This document shows, one piece after another, positions 36,363 to 45,454 of a DNA stretch of 64,000 nucleotides. Origin of the DNA: Thiodiazotropha sp040507005. Its GTDB lineage: Bacteria > Pseudomonadota > Gammaproteobacteria > Chromatiales > Chromatiaceae. The notes beneath the pieces are model-generated. The model was given only the letters and a program-made list of their open reading frames with translations, did no database searches and was not told the origin of the DNA. A program made the translations under genes and the position numbers. Location: contig JBEVVS010000049.1 in assembly GCA_040507005.1 (NCBI GenBank), forward strand, positions 46,539 to 110,538. Reading direction: 5' to 3'. The stretch's first letter is position 1, and every line of letters begins with the position of its first letter.

Positions 36363-38933
36363 ATGAATCAAGAACAAACTAACAGACTGCAGCTTGAACT
36401 GGTTGAGGCGGCAGAATTTGGTGGCAGGCGGCCGAAAGGCTTTGCCCGCAAGGTGTTGTTGGGTACCGCCCTGGCCTGGGCCCTGTTTCAGCTGTGGGTT
36501 GCTTCGCCTGTGCCATTCAGTTTGGGTGTCGGTGTCTTTAATGACACCGAGATTCGTTCCATCCATCTCGCATTCGCGATTTTTCTGGCCTATCTCTCTT
36601 TTCCCCGCCGCAAGGTGATTACACACCAGATACCCTTTATCGACTGGCTGCTTGCTTTTGCCGCTGCCATCTGTGCCCTCTATCTGTTTATCTTCTATGA
36701 GACCCTGGCAGATCGGTCGGGAGCGCCTACATCTTTGGATGTGACTGTTGCCATCTTGGGACTATTGTTGCTTTTGGAGGCCACCCGTCGTGCCTTGGGT
36801 TGGCCATTGATGGTGATTGGGGTCTGTTTTCTTGGCTATACTTTTGCCGGGCCCTGGTTACCCGATCTGCTCGCCCACAAGGGCGCCTCGTTGGCCCGTG
36901 TCGCCTCCCATCAATGGTTGTCTACAGAGGGTGTTTTCGGTGTTGCGGTCGGCGTCTCCGCCGGTTTTGTATTTTTGTTCGTGTTGTTTGGCAGCCTGCT
37001 GGAGCAGGCGGGAGGTGGTCGCTATTTCATCCGTGTCGCTTATGCCTTGGTCGGGCATCGTCGCGGAGGTCCGGCGAAGGCCGCGGTATTGGCATCGGGA
37101 CTGACCGGAATGGTATCGGGATCCTCCATTGCCAACGTGGTCACCACCGGTACCTTTACCATTCCGCTGATGAAACGGGTGGGATTCGGCGCAGAGAAAT
37201 CCGGTGCCATCGAGGTGGCGGCCTCTACCAATGGCCAGATAATGCCGCCGGTGATGGGGGCGGCCGCTTTCCTGATGGTGGAGTATCTCAATATCTCCTA
37301 TCTGGAGGTCATAAAACATGCATTTCTGCCTGCGCTGCTGAGTTATATCGGTCTTATGTACCTGGTCCACCTGGAAGCCACCAAGGCAGGGATGCAGGCA
37401 GAACAGCGGGTAAGGGCCAGGACTGTCAAACAGCGACTGCTGGGTTGGGGATTGACCCTGTCGGGGGTGAGTTGTTTCCTGTTTCTGGCCTATTGGTTGC
37501 TCACAACGCTAGACAGTCTGTTTGGCAACTACAGCTTCTATGCCAATGCCGGGTTGGTCTTGCTGTTCTATGGCTTGCTCATCTATTGCGAGGTACGCTG
37601 TGGGTTGCGCGCACGGGATCAGCAGTCAGCTGAAACCATGACAGTCACTACGGCACTGCTGGGTGGGCTTCACTTTCTGCTTCCAATCCTGGTACTGGTC
37701 TGGTGCCTGATATTGTTGCGCCTCTCACCGGCCACCGCCGTGTTCTACTCCATCTGCCTGATGGTGGTGATTCAACTGACCCAGGATGGGCTGCGTGGGC
37801 TATACCAAGGCAATGCTGTGTTACAGGGTATTCGACAAGGTTTTACTGCCTTGATTATCGGACTGGAGAACGGTGCGCGAAACATGATCGGTATCGGTGT
37901 GGCGACTGCGACCGCGGGGATTGTGGTTGGCACGGTGAGCCTGACAGGAATTGGGCAGGTGATGGGGGAACTGGTCGAGACGCTCTCCCTAGGTTCGGTG
38001 CTGCTGATGCTCCTGTTAACGGCATTGATCTGCATGATTCTTGGGATGGGCCTGCCTACAACCGCCAACTATATCGTCGTCTCCACATTGATGGCGCCGG
38101 TGATCGTGCAACTCTCCGCCGCTCATGGCTTGGATATACCCCTGGTGGCCGTGCACATGTTCGTCTTCTATTTCGGTATCCTGGCCGATGATACGCCACC
38201 GGTAGGATTGGCTGCCTATGCCGCCGCCGGTATCTCGGGCGGTGATCCAATCAGAACGGGCTTGCAATCCTTCTACTACGATATCCGTACCGCGATACTG
38301 CCATTCATGTTCATTTTCAATACCAATCTGTTGATGATTGGCATCGATGGCCCGTTCGAGCTTCTGCTGGTTGTACTGCAAGGCGTCATAGCCATGTTGT
38401 TGTTTGTCTCCGCAACCCAGGGCTGGCTACTGATACGTAACCGCTTATGGGAGACACTGGTGCTGCTGCTGGTCGTTTTTTCCCTTTTCCGCCCAGACTT
38501 TTGGCAAGGATATCTTTTTCCTCCCAAGGTTTGGCACCCTGCGCAGGGGGTCGAATCCCATATCGACTCCCTCCCCGCAAAGGCTCGGGTGCGGCTGCAG
38601 GTTGAGGTGGAAGACATGCAGGGTTCGATGTCGACCCGGGAGATCCTTTTCGCGAAACCAGAAGCGCAGTCAGGAGATTACCTGGAGAGCTTAGGCTTTA
38701 TTACCGAGCCTGATGGAGATACCCTTCGGGTTATCGATATTGGCTTTTTTAGCGCCGCAGAGCAAGCGGGTCTTGTGGCCGGATTCAAGCATCGGATCAC
38801 CGGTTACTACAGTCAAAGCGATCAGCCCCACAGGGGCTGGTTTCTAATCCCGCCACTGCTATTGCTTGGAGGCATTCTGTGGCTCCAGTATCGTCGCAAC
38901 AAGCTGCAAGGGCAGACAACTCCGGGAGGATAA
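36363..38933 (+). CDS. TRAP transporter fused permease (4TM + 12TM) with C-terminal DUF3394-like domain
   Basis: Inner-membrane component that moves the TAXI-bound solute, driven by an ion gradient. The 856-residue protein fuses the small (DctQ-like) and large (DctM-like) subunits, as is normal for TAXI systems. Large-subunit motifs include GLTGMVSGSSIANVVTTGTFTIPLMKRVG, QIMPPVMGAAAFLM and LGMGLPTTANYIVVSTLMAP. The soluble region near 730-825 and the last membrane segment match the DUF3394-type tail often present on these proteins. The DUF302 gene starts two bases past its stop. Confidence 0.93.
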   Translation: MNQEQTNRLQLELVEAAEFGGRRPKGFARKVLLGTALAWALFQLWVASPVPFSLGVGVFNDTEIRSIHLAFAIFLAYLSFPRRKVITHQIPFIDWLLAFAAAICALYLFIFYETLADRSGAPTSLDVTVAILGLLLLLEATRRALGWPLMVIGVCFLGYTFAGPWLPDLLAHKGASLARVASHQWLSTEGVFGVAVGVSAGFVFLFVLFGSLLEQAGGGRYFIRVAYALVGHRRGGPAKAAVLASGLTGMVSGSSIANVVTTGTFTIPLMKRVGFGAEKSGAIEVAASTNGQIMPPVMGAAAFLMVEYLNISYLEVIKHAFLPALLSYIGLMYLVHLEATKAGMQAEQRVRARTVKQRLLGWGLTLSGVSCFLFLAYWLLTTLDSLFGNYSFYANAGLVLLFYGLLIYCEVRCGLRARDQQSAETMTVTTALLGGLHFLLPILVLVWCLILLRLSPATAVFYSICLMVVIQLTQDGLRGLYQGNAVLQGIRQGFTALIIGLENGARNMIGIGVATATAGIVVGTVSLTGIGQVMGELVETLSLGSVLLMLLLTALICMILGMGLPTTANYIVVSTLMAPVIVQLSAAHGLDIPLVAVHMFVFYFGILADDTPPVGLAAYAAAGISGGDPIRTGLQSFYYDIRTAILPFMFIFNTNLLMIGIDGPFELLLVVLQGVIAMLLFVSATQGWLLIRNRLWETLVLLLVVFSLFRPDFWQGYLFPPKVWHPAQGVESHIDSLPAKARVRLQVEVEDMQGSMSTREILFAKPEAQSGDYLESLGFITEPDGDTLRVIDIGFFSAAEQAGLVAGFKHRITGYYSQSDQPHRGWFLIPPLLLLGGILWLQYRRNKLQGQTTPGG

Positions 38934-38935
38934 AA

Positions 38936-39403
38936 ATGCGCTTTCTATCGGCACTTTGTATGCTGTACCTCGTCACCAGTCTCTGTATGGCAAACGGACC
39001 TGCCGAAATCACCTCTCCGATAAAAGTCTACAAGTCCGAGGAACCCTACGAGGATGTCTTGGAGAACATCAAGCTGGCGATAATCGAACGGGGACTTTTG
39101 GTCAGCGGTACCCTGCATGTGAGCGATATGCTAAATCGTACTGCACCGGATCTGGGATACGCCGAGGTATTTTCCAAGGCTGAATCGGTTGAGTTTTGCA
39201 GTGCATTGTTATCCCACAAGATGGCCCAGGCAGCCCCTGAGAATATTGCCGTGTGTCCGTTCACCATTGCAGTCTATGTCAAGCGTGCTGATCCGGGACA
39301 GGTATATGTGGCCTATCGCTCACCTCATCTCGCGGGAAATGCAAAACAGGCAACAGATGAGATAATCGCCCTGCTGGAGGGCGTTATTGAGGATTCCATT
39401 TGA
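38936..39403 (+). CDS. DUF302 domain protein, exported
   Basis: A 155-residue protein with an N-terminal signal peptide (MRFLSALCMLYLVTSLCMANG) and a DUF302 domain (YEDVLENIKLAIIERGLLVSGTLHVSD ... FTIAVYVK). DUF302 proteins are small, often redox-associated, and of unknown function; two cysteines (in VEFCSALL and AVCPFTI) are present. It starts 2 bases after the TRAP permease stop with GGGAGG upstream, so it is the last gene of the transporter operon. The ATG at 38936 was chosen because the signal peptide starts there. Confidence 0.82.
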   Translation: MRFLSALCMLYLVTSLCMANGPAEITSPIKVYKSEEPYEDVLENIKLAIIERGLLVSGTLHVSDMLNRTAPDLGYAEVFSKAESVEFCSALLSHKMAQAAPENIAVCPFTIAVYVKRADPGQVYVAYRSPHLAGNAKQATDEIIALLEGVIEDSI

Positions 39404-39855
39404 GATTTTAATGGTTGTTGTGTTGTAACTTATTGCATAAGTACGGGGATCTGGCGGACACTATGCATGAGAGGGAACAACCTACGATCTCTCCAGGCCG
39501 TTGCCGAGACACATAGTCTGTCTTTATTTACACGGAATCGGTATTGAGGGGAAGCAAGGAGGCAATACAAGGAGATTGGATTCAGCATCATCCGCGACCT
39601 ATTGGGCGAAAACCGAGTAAAAAACTGCAGATTTATTGATCATAGTCAACTCGATAGCTGGAGCGGATAGTAGTTGGATTGGTATCGTGTCGTGAATTTG
39701 CTTTAATAATCATTGAGTTAAGTCGCAAGGATAAGGCCTGGGCTAGAGTGTGGCCGATTCTGCTGCGATTTAAGAACAGGCGCATGTTGCCGTTGATATG
39801 GAGATGGGATGTAAGGGTATCTACATTCCAATGGGGTCTACTGGAGTGAGGGGTA
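39404..39855. other. 452-base intergenic region with an FNR-like site
   Basis: No convincing gene was found on either strand. The only recognisable element is the FNR/ANR-like palindrome at 39636-39649. There is no terminator with a T tract after the DUF302 gene. The region separates the TRAP operon from the long membrane-protein cluster, so it must hold the promoter of that cluster. Confidence 0.4.
39636..39649. promoter_or_regulatory. FNR/ANR-type site, one mismatch
   Basis: TTGAT-CATA-GTCAA against the consensus TTGAT-N4-ATCAA. It lies 207 bases upstream of the next start codon, which is far for direct activation. One such match can also occur by chance. Confidence 0.35.
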
Positions 39856-41118
39856 ATGTCAGAAGTCTATAAAGTTATCTATACCGGCAAGCTGAAGCCT
39901 GGAACCAACCAGGAGCGGATCATTGCCCTGTTCAGCGAAAAATTCAAACTAGGGCCGGAAAAGGCCAAGAAGCTGATCGTCAGTGGTCGATCGGTGGCCT
40001 TGAAAAGGGATATCGATCTGGAAAAGGCGGAGAAGTATCAAGAGTCCCTTGAAAAGTTGGGCTTGATCATCGAAATCGATCCAAAGCCGCCGATAGATGA
40101 TACATTGATGCTCGATAGCTCCCCGGAACTCACCCTCGCGGCGATGGATAATGGAGATGATGATGCAACAGAGGTGCTGGACCCCACAATGAATCCTGCT
40201 GCTGATCGCTGCCCGAAGTGTGGTTCCCTGAATATGCAGATGGGGATTTGTCAGGACTGCGGTATCGTGGCGGCCAAATACCAAGCTGCCCAGGCAAGGG
40301 AGGTCGGTCTGGCCGCTCAAGTCAATCAGGAAAACGGCAACAGTGAAGCCGAAGAGAATCCCTACACCACACCGGAAGCTGAGTTGGTACAACCCGAGGA
40401 AGGGGATATGACAGGACCCCATGGCGTGGCCGCGGGGAATGGATTGAAGTGGATCGCCAGGGGCTGGTGGCATTTCAAACAGGCACCTATAACTTGGATT
40501 GCCATCATAGTCGTCTGGTTTGTACTGACCTTCGTATTGAGTATGGTGCCGATTCTGGGTGCCCTGATCGTCAACGTTCTGACGCCGGTGCTGCTCGCTG
40601 GTCTGATGATCGGTTGTCATGAGCAAGAGCATGGGGACGATATCTCTGTCAGTCACCTGTTTGCCGGATTCGCCAACAATGCGGGGCAAGGGATACTGGT
40701 GGGTGTCTTCTATCTTGTCTTTATGATCCTGTTCGTCGTGGGATTTGCCCTCTTCATGTTCGGCAGCATCGGTGACCTGGCCTCACAACAAGCCGATCCC
40801 GAGGTGATGGCGATGATGTTCTTCTCATCCTCATTCCTGATTGGCATGCTGGTCGCATTGTTACTGTTTGTTCCGATTATCATGGCCTATCTGTTTGCGC
40901 CGGCACTGGTCGCATTGAACGATATGTCCGCTTGGGAGGCGATGAAGGCGAGCTTCATGGGCTGCATGAGGAATATCCTGCCGTTTTTTCTCTACAGCTT
41001 GGCTGCGATTGGGTTGATGATCGTGGGTTTTATCCCGTTCGGCCTGGGGCTGCTGATCGTCTCTCCGATTCTGATAGCCGCCCTCTACTCGGCATATCGG
41101 GATATCTACTATCGCTGA
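39856..41118 (+). CDS. Zinc-ribbon membrane protein (BPSS1780-like)
   Basis: A 420-residue protein of unknown function. Residues 1-75 (MSEVYKVIYTGKLKPGTN...) form a small alpha/beta domain. Next, CPKCGSLNMQMGICQDCG (about 118-135) is a four-cysteine zinc ribbon. From about residue 200 there are five or six membrane segments (WIAIIVVWFVLTFVLSMVPILGALIV onward), like the BPSS1780 family. It is the first gene of a seven-gene run, with RDD starting 3 bases after its stop. Confidence 0.72.
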   Translation: MSEVYKVIYTGKLKPGTNQERIIALFSEKFKLGPEKAKKLIVSGRSVALKRDIDLEKAEKYQESLEKLGLIIEIDPKPPIDDTLMLDSSPELTLAAMDNGDDDATEVLDPTMNPAADRCPKCGSLNMQMGICQDCGIVAAKYQAAQAREVGLAAQVNQENGNSEAEENPYTTPEAELVQPEEGDMTGPHGVAAGNGLKWIARGWWHFKQAPITWIAIIVVWFVLTFVLSMVPILGALIVNVLTPVLLAGLMIGCHEQEHGDDISVSHLFAGFANNAGQGILVGVFYLVFMILFVVGFALFMFGSIGDLASQQADPEVMAMMFFSSSFLIGMLVALLLFVPIIMAYLFAPALVALNDMSAWEAMKASFMGCMRNILPFFLYSLAAIGLMIVGFIPFGLGLLIVSPILIAALYSAYRDIYYR

Positions 41119-41121
41119 CCC

Positions 41122-41835
41122 ATGCAGGTTGAACCGATAGAAGAGGATGTTGTAGAGCCGCTAGATACCCTGCTGAGTTATGAGGTCCCGGAGGGGGTGT
41201 TACTCGATTATCGTCTTGCCGGGCCGGTGGTGCGTGCCTGTGCCTGGGGGATAGATGCCGCTGTACGCGCTGTGATCTATCTCGCACTGGTGGTTGTGTT
41301 GTCCCTCATGGGCGGCCTGGGCATGGCGCTGATTCTGATCGGTGTCTTCCTCATTGAATGGTTTTATCCTGTGGTGTTCGAGATGAAAAACGGCGCCACA
41401 CCCGGTAAACGCGCGATGGGGATTTATGTCATACAGGACAATGGCACACCGGTGACACCCAGCGCGTCGGTGATCAGAAATCTCTTGAGAGCCGCTGATT
41501 TTCTACCCTTTCTCTATGCCACGGGTCTGTTGACCATGCTGGTCAACAGACACTTCAAGCGCTTGGGTGATCTGGCGGCTGGGACCCTGGTGGTCTATCG
41601 TGATAAGCAGAAATCACGTGATCTTCCCCCGCAGGCGGTTGCCACCAAACCGCCCATCGAGCTTTCCGAATCCGAGCAGTTGACATTGTTGGCCTTTGCC
41701 GAACGGGGAGAGAAGTTAACCCTTGGCCGACGTCAAGAGCTGGCGGAATTGTTGACTGAACGAACAGGTTTGAGCGGGGCTGCTGCGGTGGATGTCCTAT
41801 ATGCCTACGCAAACTGGATTCTCAAGGGACGCTGA
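41122..41835 (+). CDS. RDD family membrane protein
   Basis: A 237-residue inner-membrane protein of the RDD family. The signature is VLLDYRLAGPVVRACAWGIDAAVRAVIYL (about 25-55), followed by membrane segments and FEMKNGATPGKRAMGIYV with the conserved GKR, then SVIRNLLRAADFLPF. A soluble tail of about 75 residues follows. RDD proteins are often encoded beside SpoIIM-like and MoxR genes, as here. The ATG at 41122 follows the previous stop by 3 bases. Confidence 0.85.
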   Translation: MQVEPIEEDVVEPLDTLLSYEVPEGVLLDYRLAGPVVRACAWGIDAAVRAVIYLALVVVLSLMGGLGMALILIGVFLIEWFYPVVFEMKNGATPGKRAMGIYVIQDNGTPVTPSASVIRNLLRAADFLPFLYATGLLTMLVNRHFKRLGDLAAGTLVVYRDKQKSRDLPPQAVATKPPIELSESEQLTLLAFAERGEKLTLGRRQELAELLTERTGLSGAAAVDVLYAYANWILKGR

Positions 41836-42824
41836 TGAGACAACAACAATTCGAAGCGGAAAACCAGTCCCTGTGGGATGAGATCGCGGCATTGATGGAT
41901 GATCTTGGCAAAGCGCAGGGCAAACGCCATAGTTCACTCTCAGAACAGTTACGATTTCCCGCTCTCTATCGACAACTTTGTAGTCACTATGCCCTGGCCC
42001 GTGGCCGTGGCTTCAGTCCTGCCCTGATTGAGCAGTTGCATGGGCAGGTATTGCGCGGACACTCTTTACTCTATCGTCAACAGGGAGGCTGGCGATGGCG
42101 AATTCTTGGCTTTATCTATAGCGGTTTTCCCCGCGCAGTGCGTCGTAGCGGCGGCTATTTTGCAATCTCTCTACTGTTTTTTCTATTACCGGCGGTGCTG
42201 ATGGGTGTCGGCTGTTATCTGCAGGAGGACTTGATCTATACCCTCATCGACGAAACCACTGTGGCGCAGATGGAGAGCAGTTACGATCCGACCAATCAAA
42301 GACTCGGACGTGCACTCGAGCGTAGTTCTGAAACAGACTTCACCATGTTCGGTTACTACATATTGAACAATATCGGCATCGGCTTCAGGACCTTCGCCAG
42401 CGGCATTATATTTGCTGTCGGGACCCTCTTTATACTGCTGTTCAATGGCTTGGTGATCGGTGGTTTGGCCGGTCATCTAAGTCAACTCGGCTATCACGAT
42501 ACCTTCTGGCCCTTCGTCTCCGGCCATGGTTCATTCGAGTTGACTGCGATCATTATTTGCGGGGCTGCAGGACTGCGCCTGGGTCATGGGGTGATTGCAC
42601 CTGGACAGCGGACCCGTGTGCAGGCCTTGAAAGATCAAGCCCAAGAGGCGCTGCCGCTGGTCTTGGGAGCGGCGTTGATGCTCCTTGTGGCAGCCTTTAT
42701 CGAGGCCTTTTGGTCATCCATGCAGATGCAACCCGCAATCAAATACCTTGTGGCGGCAGTGCTATGGTCTGTGGTTGTGATCTACCTGTTATGGGCGGGT
42801 AGGGGGCGACGTGGACCTCACTAG
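41835..42824 (+). CDS. Stage II sporulation protein M-like membrane protein
   Basis: A 329-residue SpoIIM-family protein. An N-terminal soluble helical part (1-90) is followed by about five membrane segments, with the family block YYILNNIGIGFRTFASGIIFAVGTLFILLFNGLVIGG and SGHGSFELTAIIICGAAGLRLG. In Bacillus, SpoIIM helps engulfment; in Gram-negative bacteria the family is found in MoxR clusters and its role is unknown. The start codon overlaps the RDD stop by one base (TGATG), and the end overlaps the next gene by 14 bases. Confidence 0.85.
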   Translation: MRQQQFEAENQSLWDEIAALMDDLGKAQGKRHSSLSEQLRFPALYRQLCSHYALARGRGFSPALIEQLHGQVLRGHSLLYRQQGGWRWRILGFIYSGFPRAVRRSGGYFAISLLFFLLPAVLMGVGCYLQEDLIYTLIDETTVAQMESSYDPTNQRLGRALERSSETDFTMFGYYILNNIGIGFRTFASGIIFAVGTLFILLFNGLVIGGLAGHLSQLGYHDTFWPFVSGHGSFELTAIIICGAAGLRLGHGVIAPGQRTRVQALKDQAQEALPLVLGAALMLLVAAFIEAFWSSMQMQPAIKYLVAAVLWSVVVIYLLWAGRGRRGPH

Positions 42825-44295
42825 GATTGCCATCAAGTTGAGACCGCGGCAGGCCTGGGAGAGTATCGATCTGGGTTTCGCCATGGCGCGCAAGTGGTTT
42901 CTGCCGCTTTGGACACTCTGGCTATGCAGCGCCTTGCCGGTCATGATCGTTTTGGCCCTACTGCCTCTACCGCTATGGCTGTCAGGTCTGCTGCTGTGGT
43001 GGTTCAAGCCCCTCTATGAACCGGCTTTGCTCTATTGGTTGAGTCGTCGCCTGTTTGCTGAAACCACACCGATCAAGACCCTGTTTCGCAGTTGGTTCAA
43101 GATAGCGCTGCCCCGATTGATCGCCAATCTTACTTGGAGCCGCCTAAGTCCATCCCGCTCTTTTGTCATGCCGGTGGCCCTTCTCGAGGGATTGAAAGGC
43201 AGGCATCGCAGCAGTCGCATCGGGGTGCTCAGCAGAGGCACCCATGCAGCCGGATGGTTGACCCTTGTAGGACTCCATTTTGAGATCATTCTGGAACTGG
43301 GCTTTATGTTGCTCATCGTCAGCCTGATCCCCCAGGAGATGCTATGGATCGATTGGCACAGTTACATTTTCGATCCGGACCCGCTGAGTGAGTGGCTGCA
43401 TCACGGTTGCGCCTTGTTGGCGATGTCCTTTATCGCCCCCTTCTATGTATCCGGAGGCTTCGCGCTCTACCTCAACCGGCGTAGTCAGCTGGAGGCCTGG
43501 GATCTGGAAATCGGTTTGAGAAACATGGCTCAACGCCATCAGCGCAGACAATTGGCGGGTGCCGCATCGCTCCTGCTCGCCGCTTCTCTGACCATCTTTG
43601 GCATGCAACCCGAAACAGTTACAGCCTTGGAAATCGATTCCCGGGAATCCCATGATCTGATCAATGAGGTATTGGCTGACGATAGTTTCGGACGTTATGA
43701 GTCACGTGGACGCTGGAAATACATTGGCGAGGAGTCTGATCAGGATGATGACAATTGGTTGTTAGAGTGGTTACAGCGGGTGCTTGGCGGATTTAGCGGC
43801 AACATGGCATTTTATGCGGAGTTGGTCATCTGGCTGGTTATGGCCGGCATACTTGCCTATCTGTTGTATTGGTTTATAAGCAACCGTTCCCTGTTGCAGG
43901 GGGTTGGGGAATCTAAACGCAACAGCAACAGACGCATCCCCGTTCAGGTCGCCGGTCTCGATCTGCGTCCTGAGAGTCTACCTGCGGACCCGGCCAGTGA
44001 GGCTGCCTCCTTGATTCAAGCTGGAGAGTATAGAGGCGGATTGAGTCTTCTCTACAGGGCCGCCTTGTCGTCGTTGGTTCATGAACATGCCATCGAGATC
44101 GCCGAGGGGGCGACCGAAGGTGAGTGTCTGCATAGCGTGCACGGTGTGATTGCGGATGAAACCAGTGCTTACTTCTCCAGGCTCACCGGCATGTGGCAGC
44201 AGTTAGCCTACGGGCATATCCTGCCAACGGAGCAGAAGGCACTGCTGCTGTGTCGTGATTGGCCCGATTATTTTGGAGTGAGCAGTGCCCAATAA
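42811..44295 (+). CDS. DUF4129-type membrane protein of the MoxR cluster
   Basis: A 494-residue protein with about five membrane segments between residues 30 and 280 and another near 340-360 (LVIWLVMAGILAYLLYWF). The C-terminal cytosolic part (about 405-490) matches the DUF4129 pattern: EYRGGLSLLYRAALSSLVHEHAIEIAEGATEGECL ... YFSRLTGMWQQLAYG. The start is a GTG at 42811 inside the end of the SpoIIM-like gene, and it overlaps the next gene by 11 bases, so translation is coupled. Confidence 0.75.
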   Translation: MDLTRIAIKLRPRQAWESIDLGFAMARKWFLPLWTLWLCSALPVMIVLALLPLPLWLSGLLLWWFKPLYEPALLYWLSRRLFAETTPIKTLFRSWFKIALPRLIANLTWSRLSPSRSFVMPVALLEGLKGRHRSSRIGVLSRGTHAAGWLTLVGLHFEIILELGFMLLIVSLIPQEMLWIDWHSYIFDPDPLSEWLHHGCALLAMSFIAPFYVSGGFALYLNRRSQLEAWDLEIGLRNMAQRHQRRQLAGAASLLLAASLTIFGMQPETVTALEIDSRESHDLINEVLADDSFGRYESRGRWKYIGEESDQDDDNWLLEWLQRVLGGFSGNMAFYAELVIWLVMAGILAYLLYWFISNRSLLQGVGESKRNSNRRIPVQVAGLDLRPESLPADPASEAASLIQAGEYRGGLSLLYRAALSSLVHEHAIEIAEGATEGECLHSVHGVIADETSAYFSRLTGMWQQLAYGHILPTEQKALLLCRDWPDYFGVSSAQ

Positions 44296-45454
44296 CAGAC
44301 TGCCAATCGTCTTTGGTCTGATCGTGCTGATCCTCGTAGGGGGGATCTTCACTCATTGGTTTTTGACTAATTTCGAGTATCTCACAGAACAGGTTCGCGG
44401 CAGCATGGGGAAAGAGGCAAGACGCAACCCCTTGTTGGCCGCTGAGCACTATCTGGGCCGCCTTGGACTTGCTGTGGAAAGCCACTCGGGCCGTCAACTC
44501 CTGGTCGAGCCACCGCCGCGCCCGGGATTGCTTTTGGTCAGAGATCTTGGGCCGCCGCTGCCAGAGTCCCGTGTGGTTTCACTCTTGGCTTGGGTGGAGC
44601 GAGGTGGCAATCTGGTAGTGACCCCCGGCAATATCATGGAGGAGGGGAGTAAACATCCGCTCTTGGACCATTTTGCCGTGGCGATAGAATCGGATGAGTT
44701 CAATGAAACGGAGCTGGTGGGTTCTGTCCAGCTACCATGGAACGAGATGACAGTGCAGGTCGATTTCGATGCTGACAGGTGGTTTAGCGTGGATAGCGAG
44801 GCCCGCTATTTTGCTTCACCTGATGACGGTTACCCCCATCTGTTGCGTTTTCCCTGGGGAGCGGGCTACGTTACCTTCCTCAGCGACAATGATTTTTTAA
44901 CCAATGATCAGATCGGTGAGAAGGATCATGCTCTGCTGTTGGCCTATCTTGCCGGTGATGAGGACGACGCCTGGTTGCTCTACGATTCCCAGATGCCATC
45001 CCTGGTGACACTGCTGTGGCGCTATGCGCCATATCTGATGATCAGCCTGGCACTATTCGGCATCGTGGTTATCAGACAACTCCAATACACCACCGGTCCG
45101 CGGCTTAGCCCTCGCATGACGATGCACCGGGATCTGTTGGAGCATCTCCAGGCAAGCGCAGGATTCGCCTGGCGGCACAATCCGTCCGTGGGATTGCTTG
45201 AGGCTTCACGCAGGGAGGTGGAAAAACGTTGGTTGGCCAGCCACCCCCTTTTACATTCCTTGGATAAAAAGGCCCGTTGCACCTGGTTGGCGAAACAGAC
45301 GGGTATGACAGCCGAGTCGATACACAGAGCGCTCTATTCCGAGCAAGGCGATACAGGTCAATTGATCAGAACCACAACAAATCTGCAACGACTTTTTGTT
45401 GCGTTGCATCCAGAAAGGAAAGAATACAATGGTAGCGGAAGCAGGCATAAATGA
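44285..45454 (+). CDS. DUF4350 domain membrane protein
   Basis: A 389-residue protein with an N-terminal membrane span (LPIVFGLIVLILVGGIFTHWF), a soluble domain resembling DUF4350 (about 55-225; GLLLVRDLGPPLPESRVVSLLAWVERGGNLVVTPGN, then RFPWGAGYVTFLSDNDFLTN), a second span (about 240-262), and a helical C-terminal part. Proteins like this lie between DUF4129 and MoxR genes in many bacteria; no activity is established. The start is GTG at 44285. Its end overlaps the moxR start by 26 bases. Confidence 0.75.
   Translation: MPNNRLPIVFGLIVLILVGGIFTHWFLTNFEYLTEQVRGSMGKEARRNPLLAAEHYLGRLGLAVESHSGRQLLVEPPPRPGLLLVRDLGPPLPESRVVSLLAWVERGGNLVVTPGNIMEEGSKHPLLDHFAVAIESDEFNETELVGSVQLPWNEMTVQVDFDADRWFSVDSEARYFASPDDGYPHLLRFPWGAGYVTFLSDNDFLTNDQIGEKDHALLLAYLAGDEDDAWLLYDSQMPSLVTLLWRYAPYLMISLALFGIVVIRQLQYTTGPRLSPRMTMHRDLLEHLQASAGFAWRHNPSVGLLEASRREVEKRWLASHPLLHSLDKKARCTWLAKQTGMTAESIHRALYSEQGDTGQLIRTTTNLQRLFVALHPERKEYNGSGSRHK

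Noticed and set aside
36800..37633. Plus-strand 277-codon frame inside the TRAP permease gene
   Set aside because: Arg/Cys/Gly-rich out-of-frame reading of a conserved membrane protein; a shadow.
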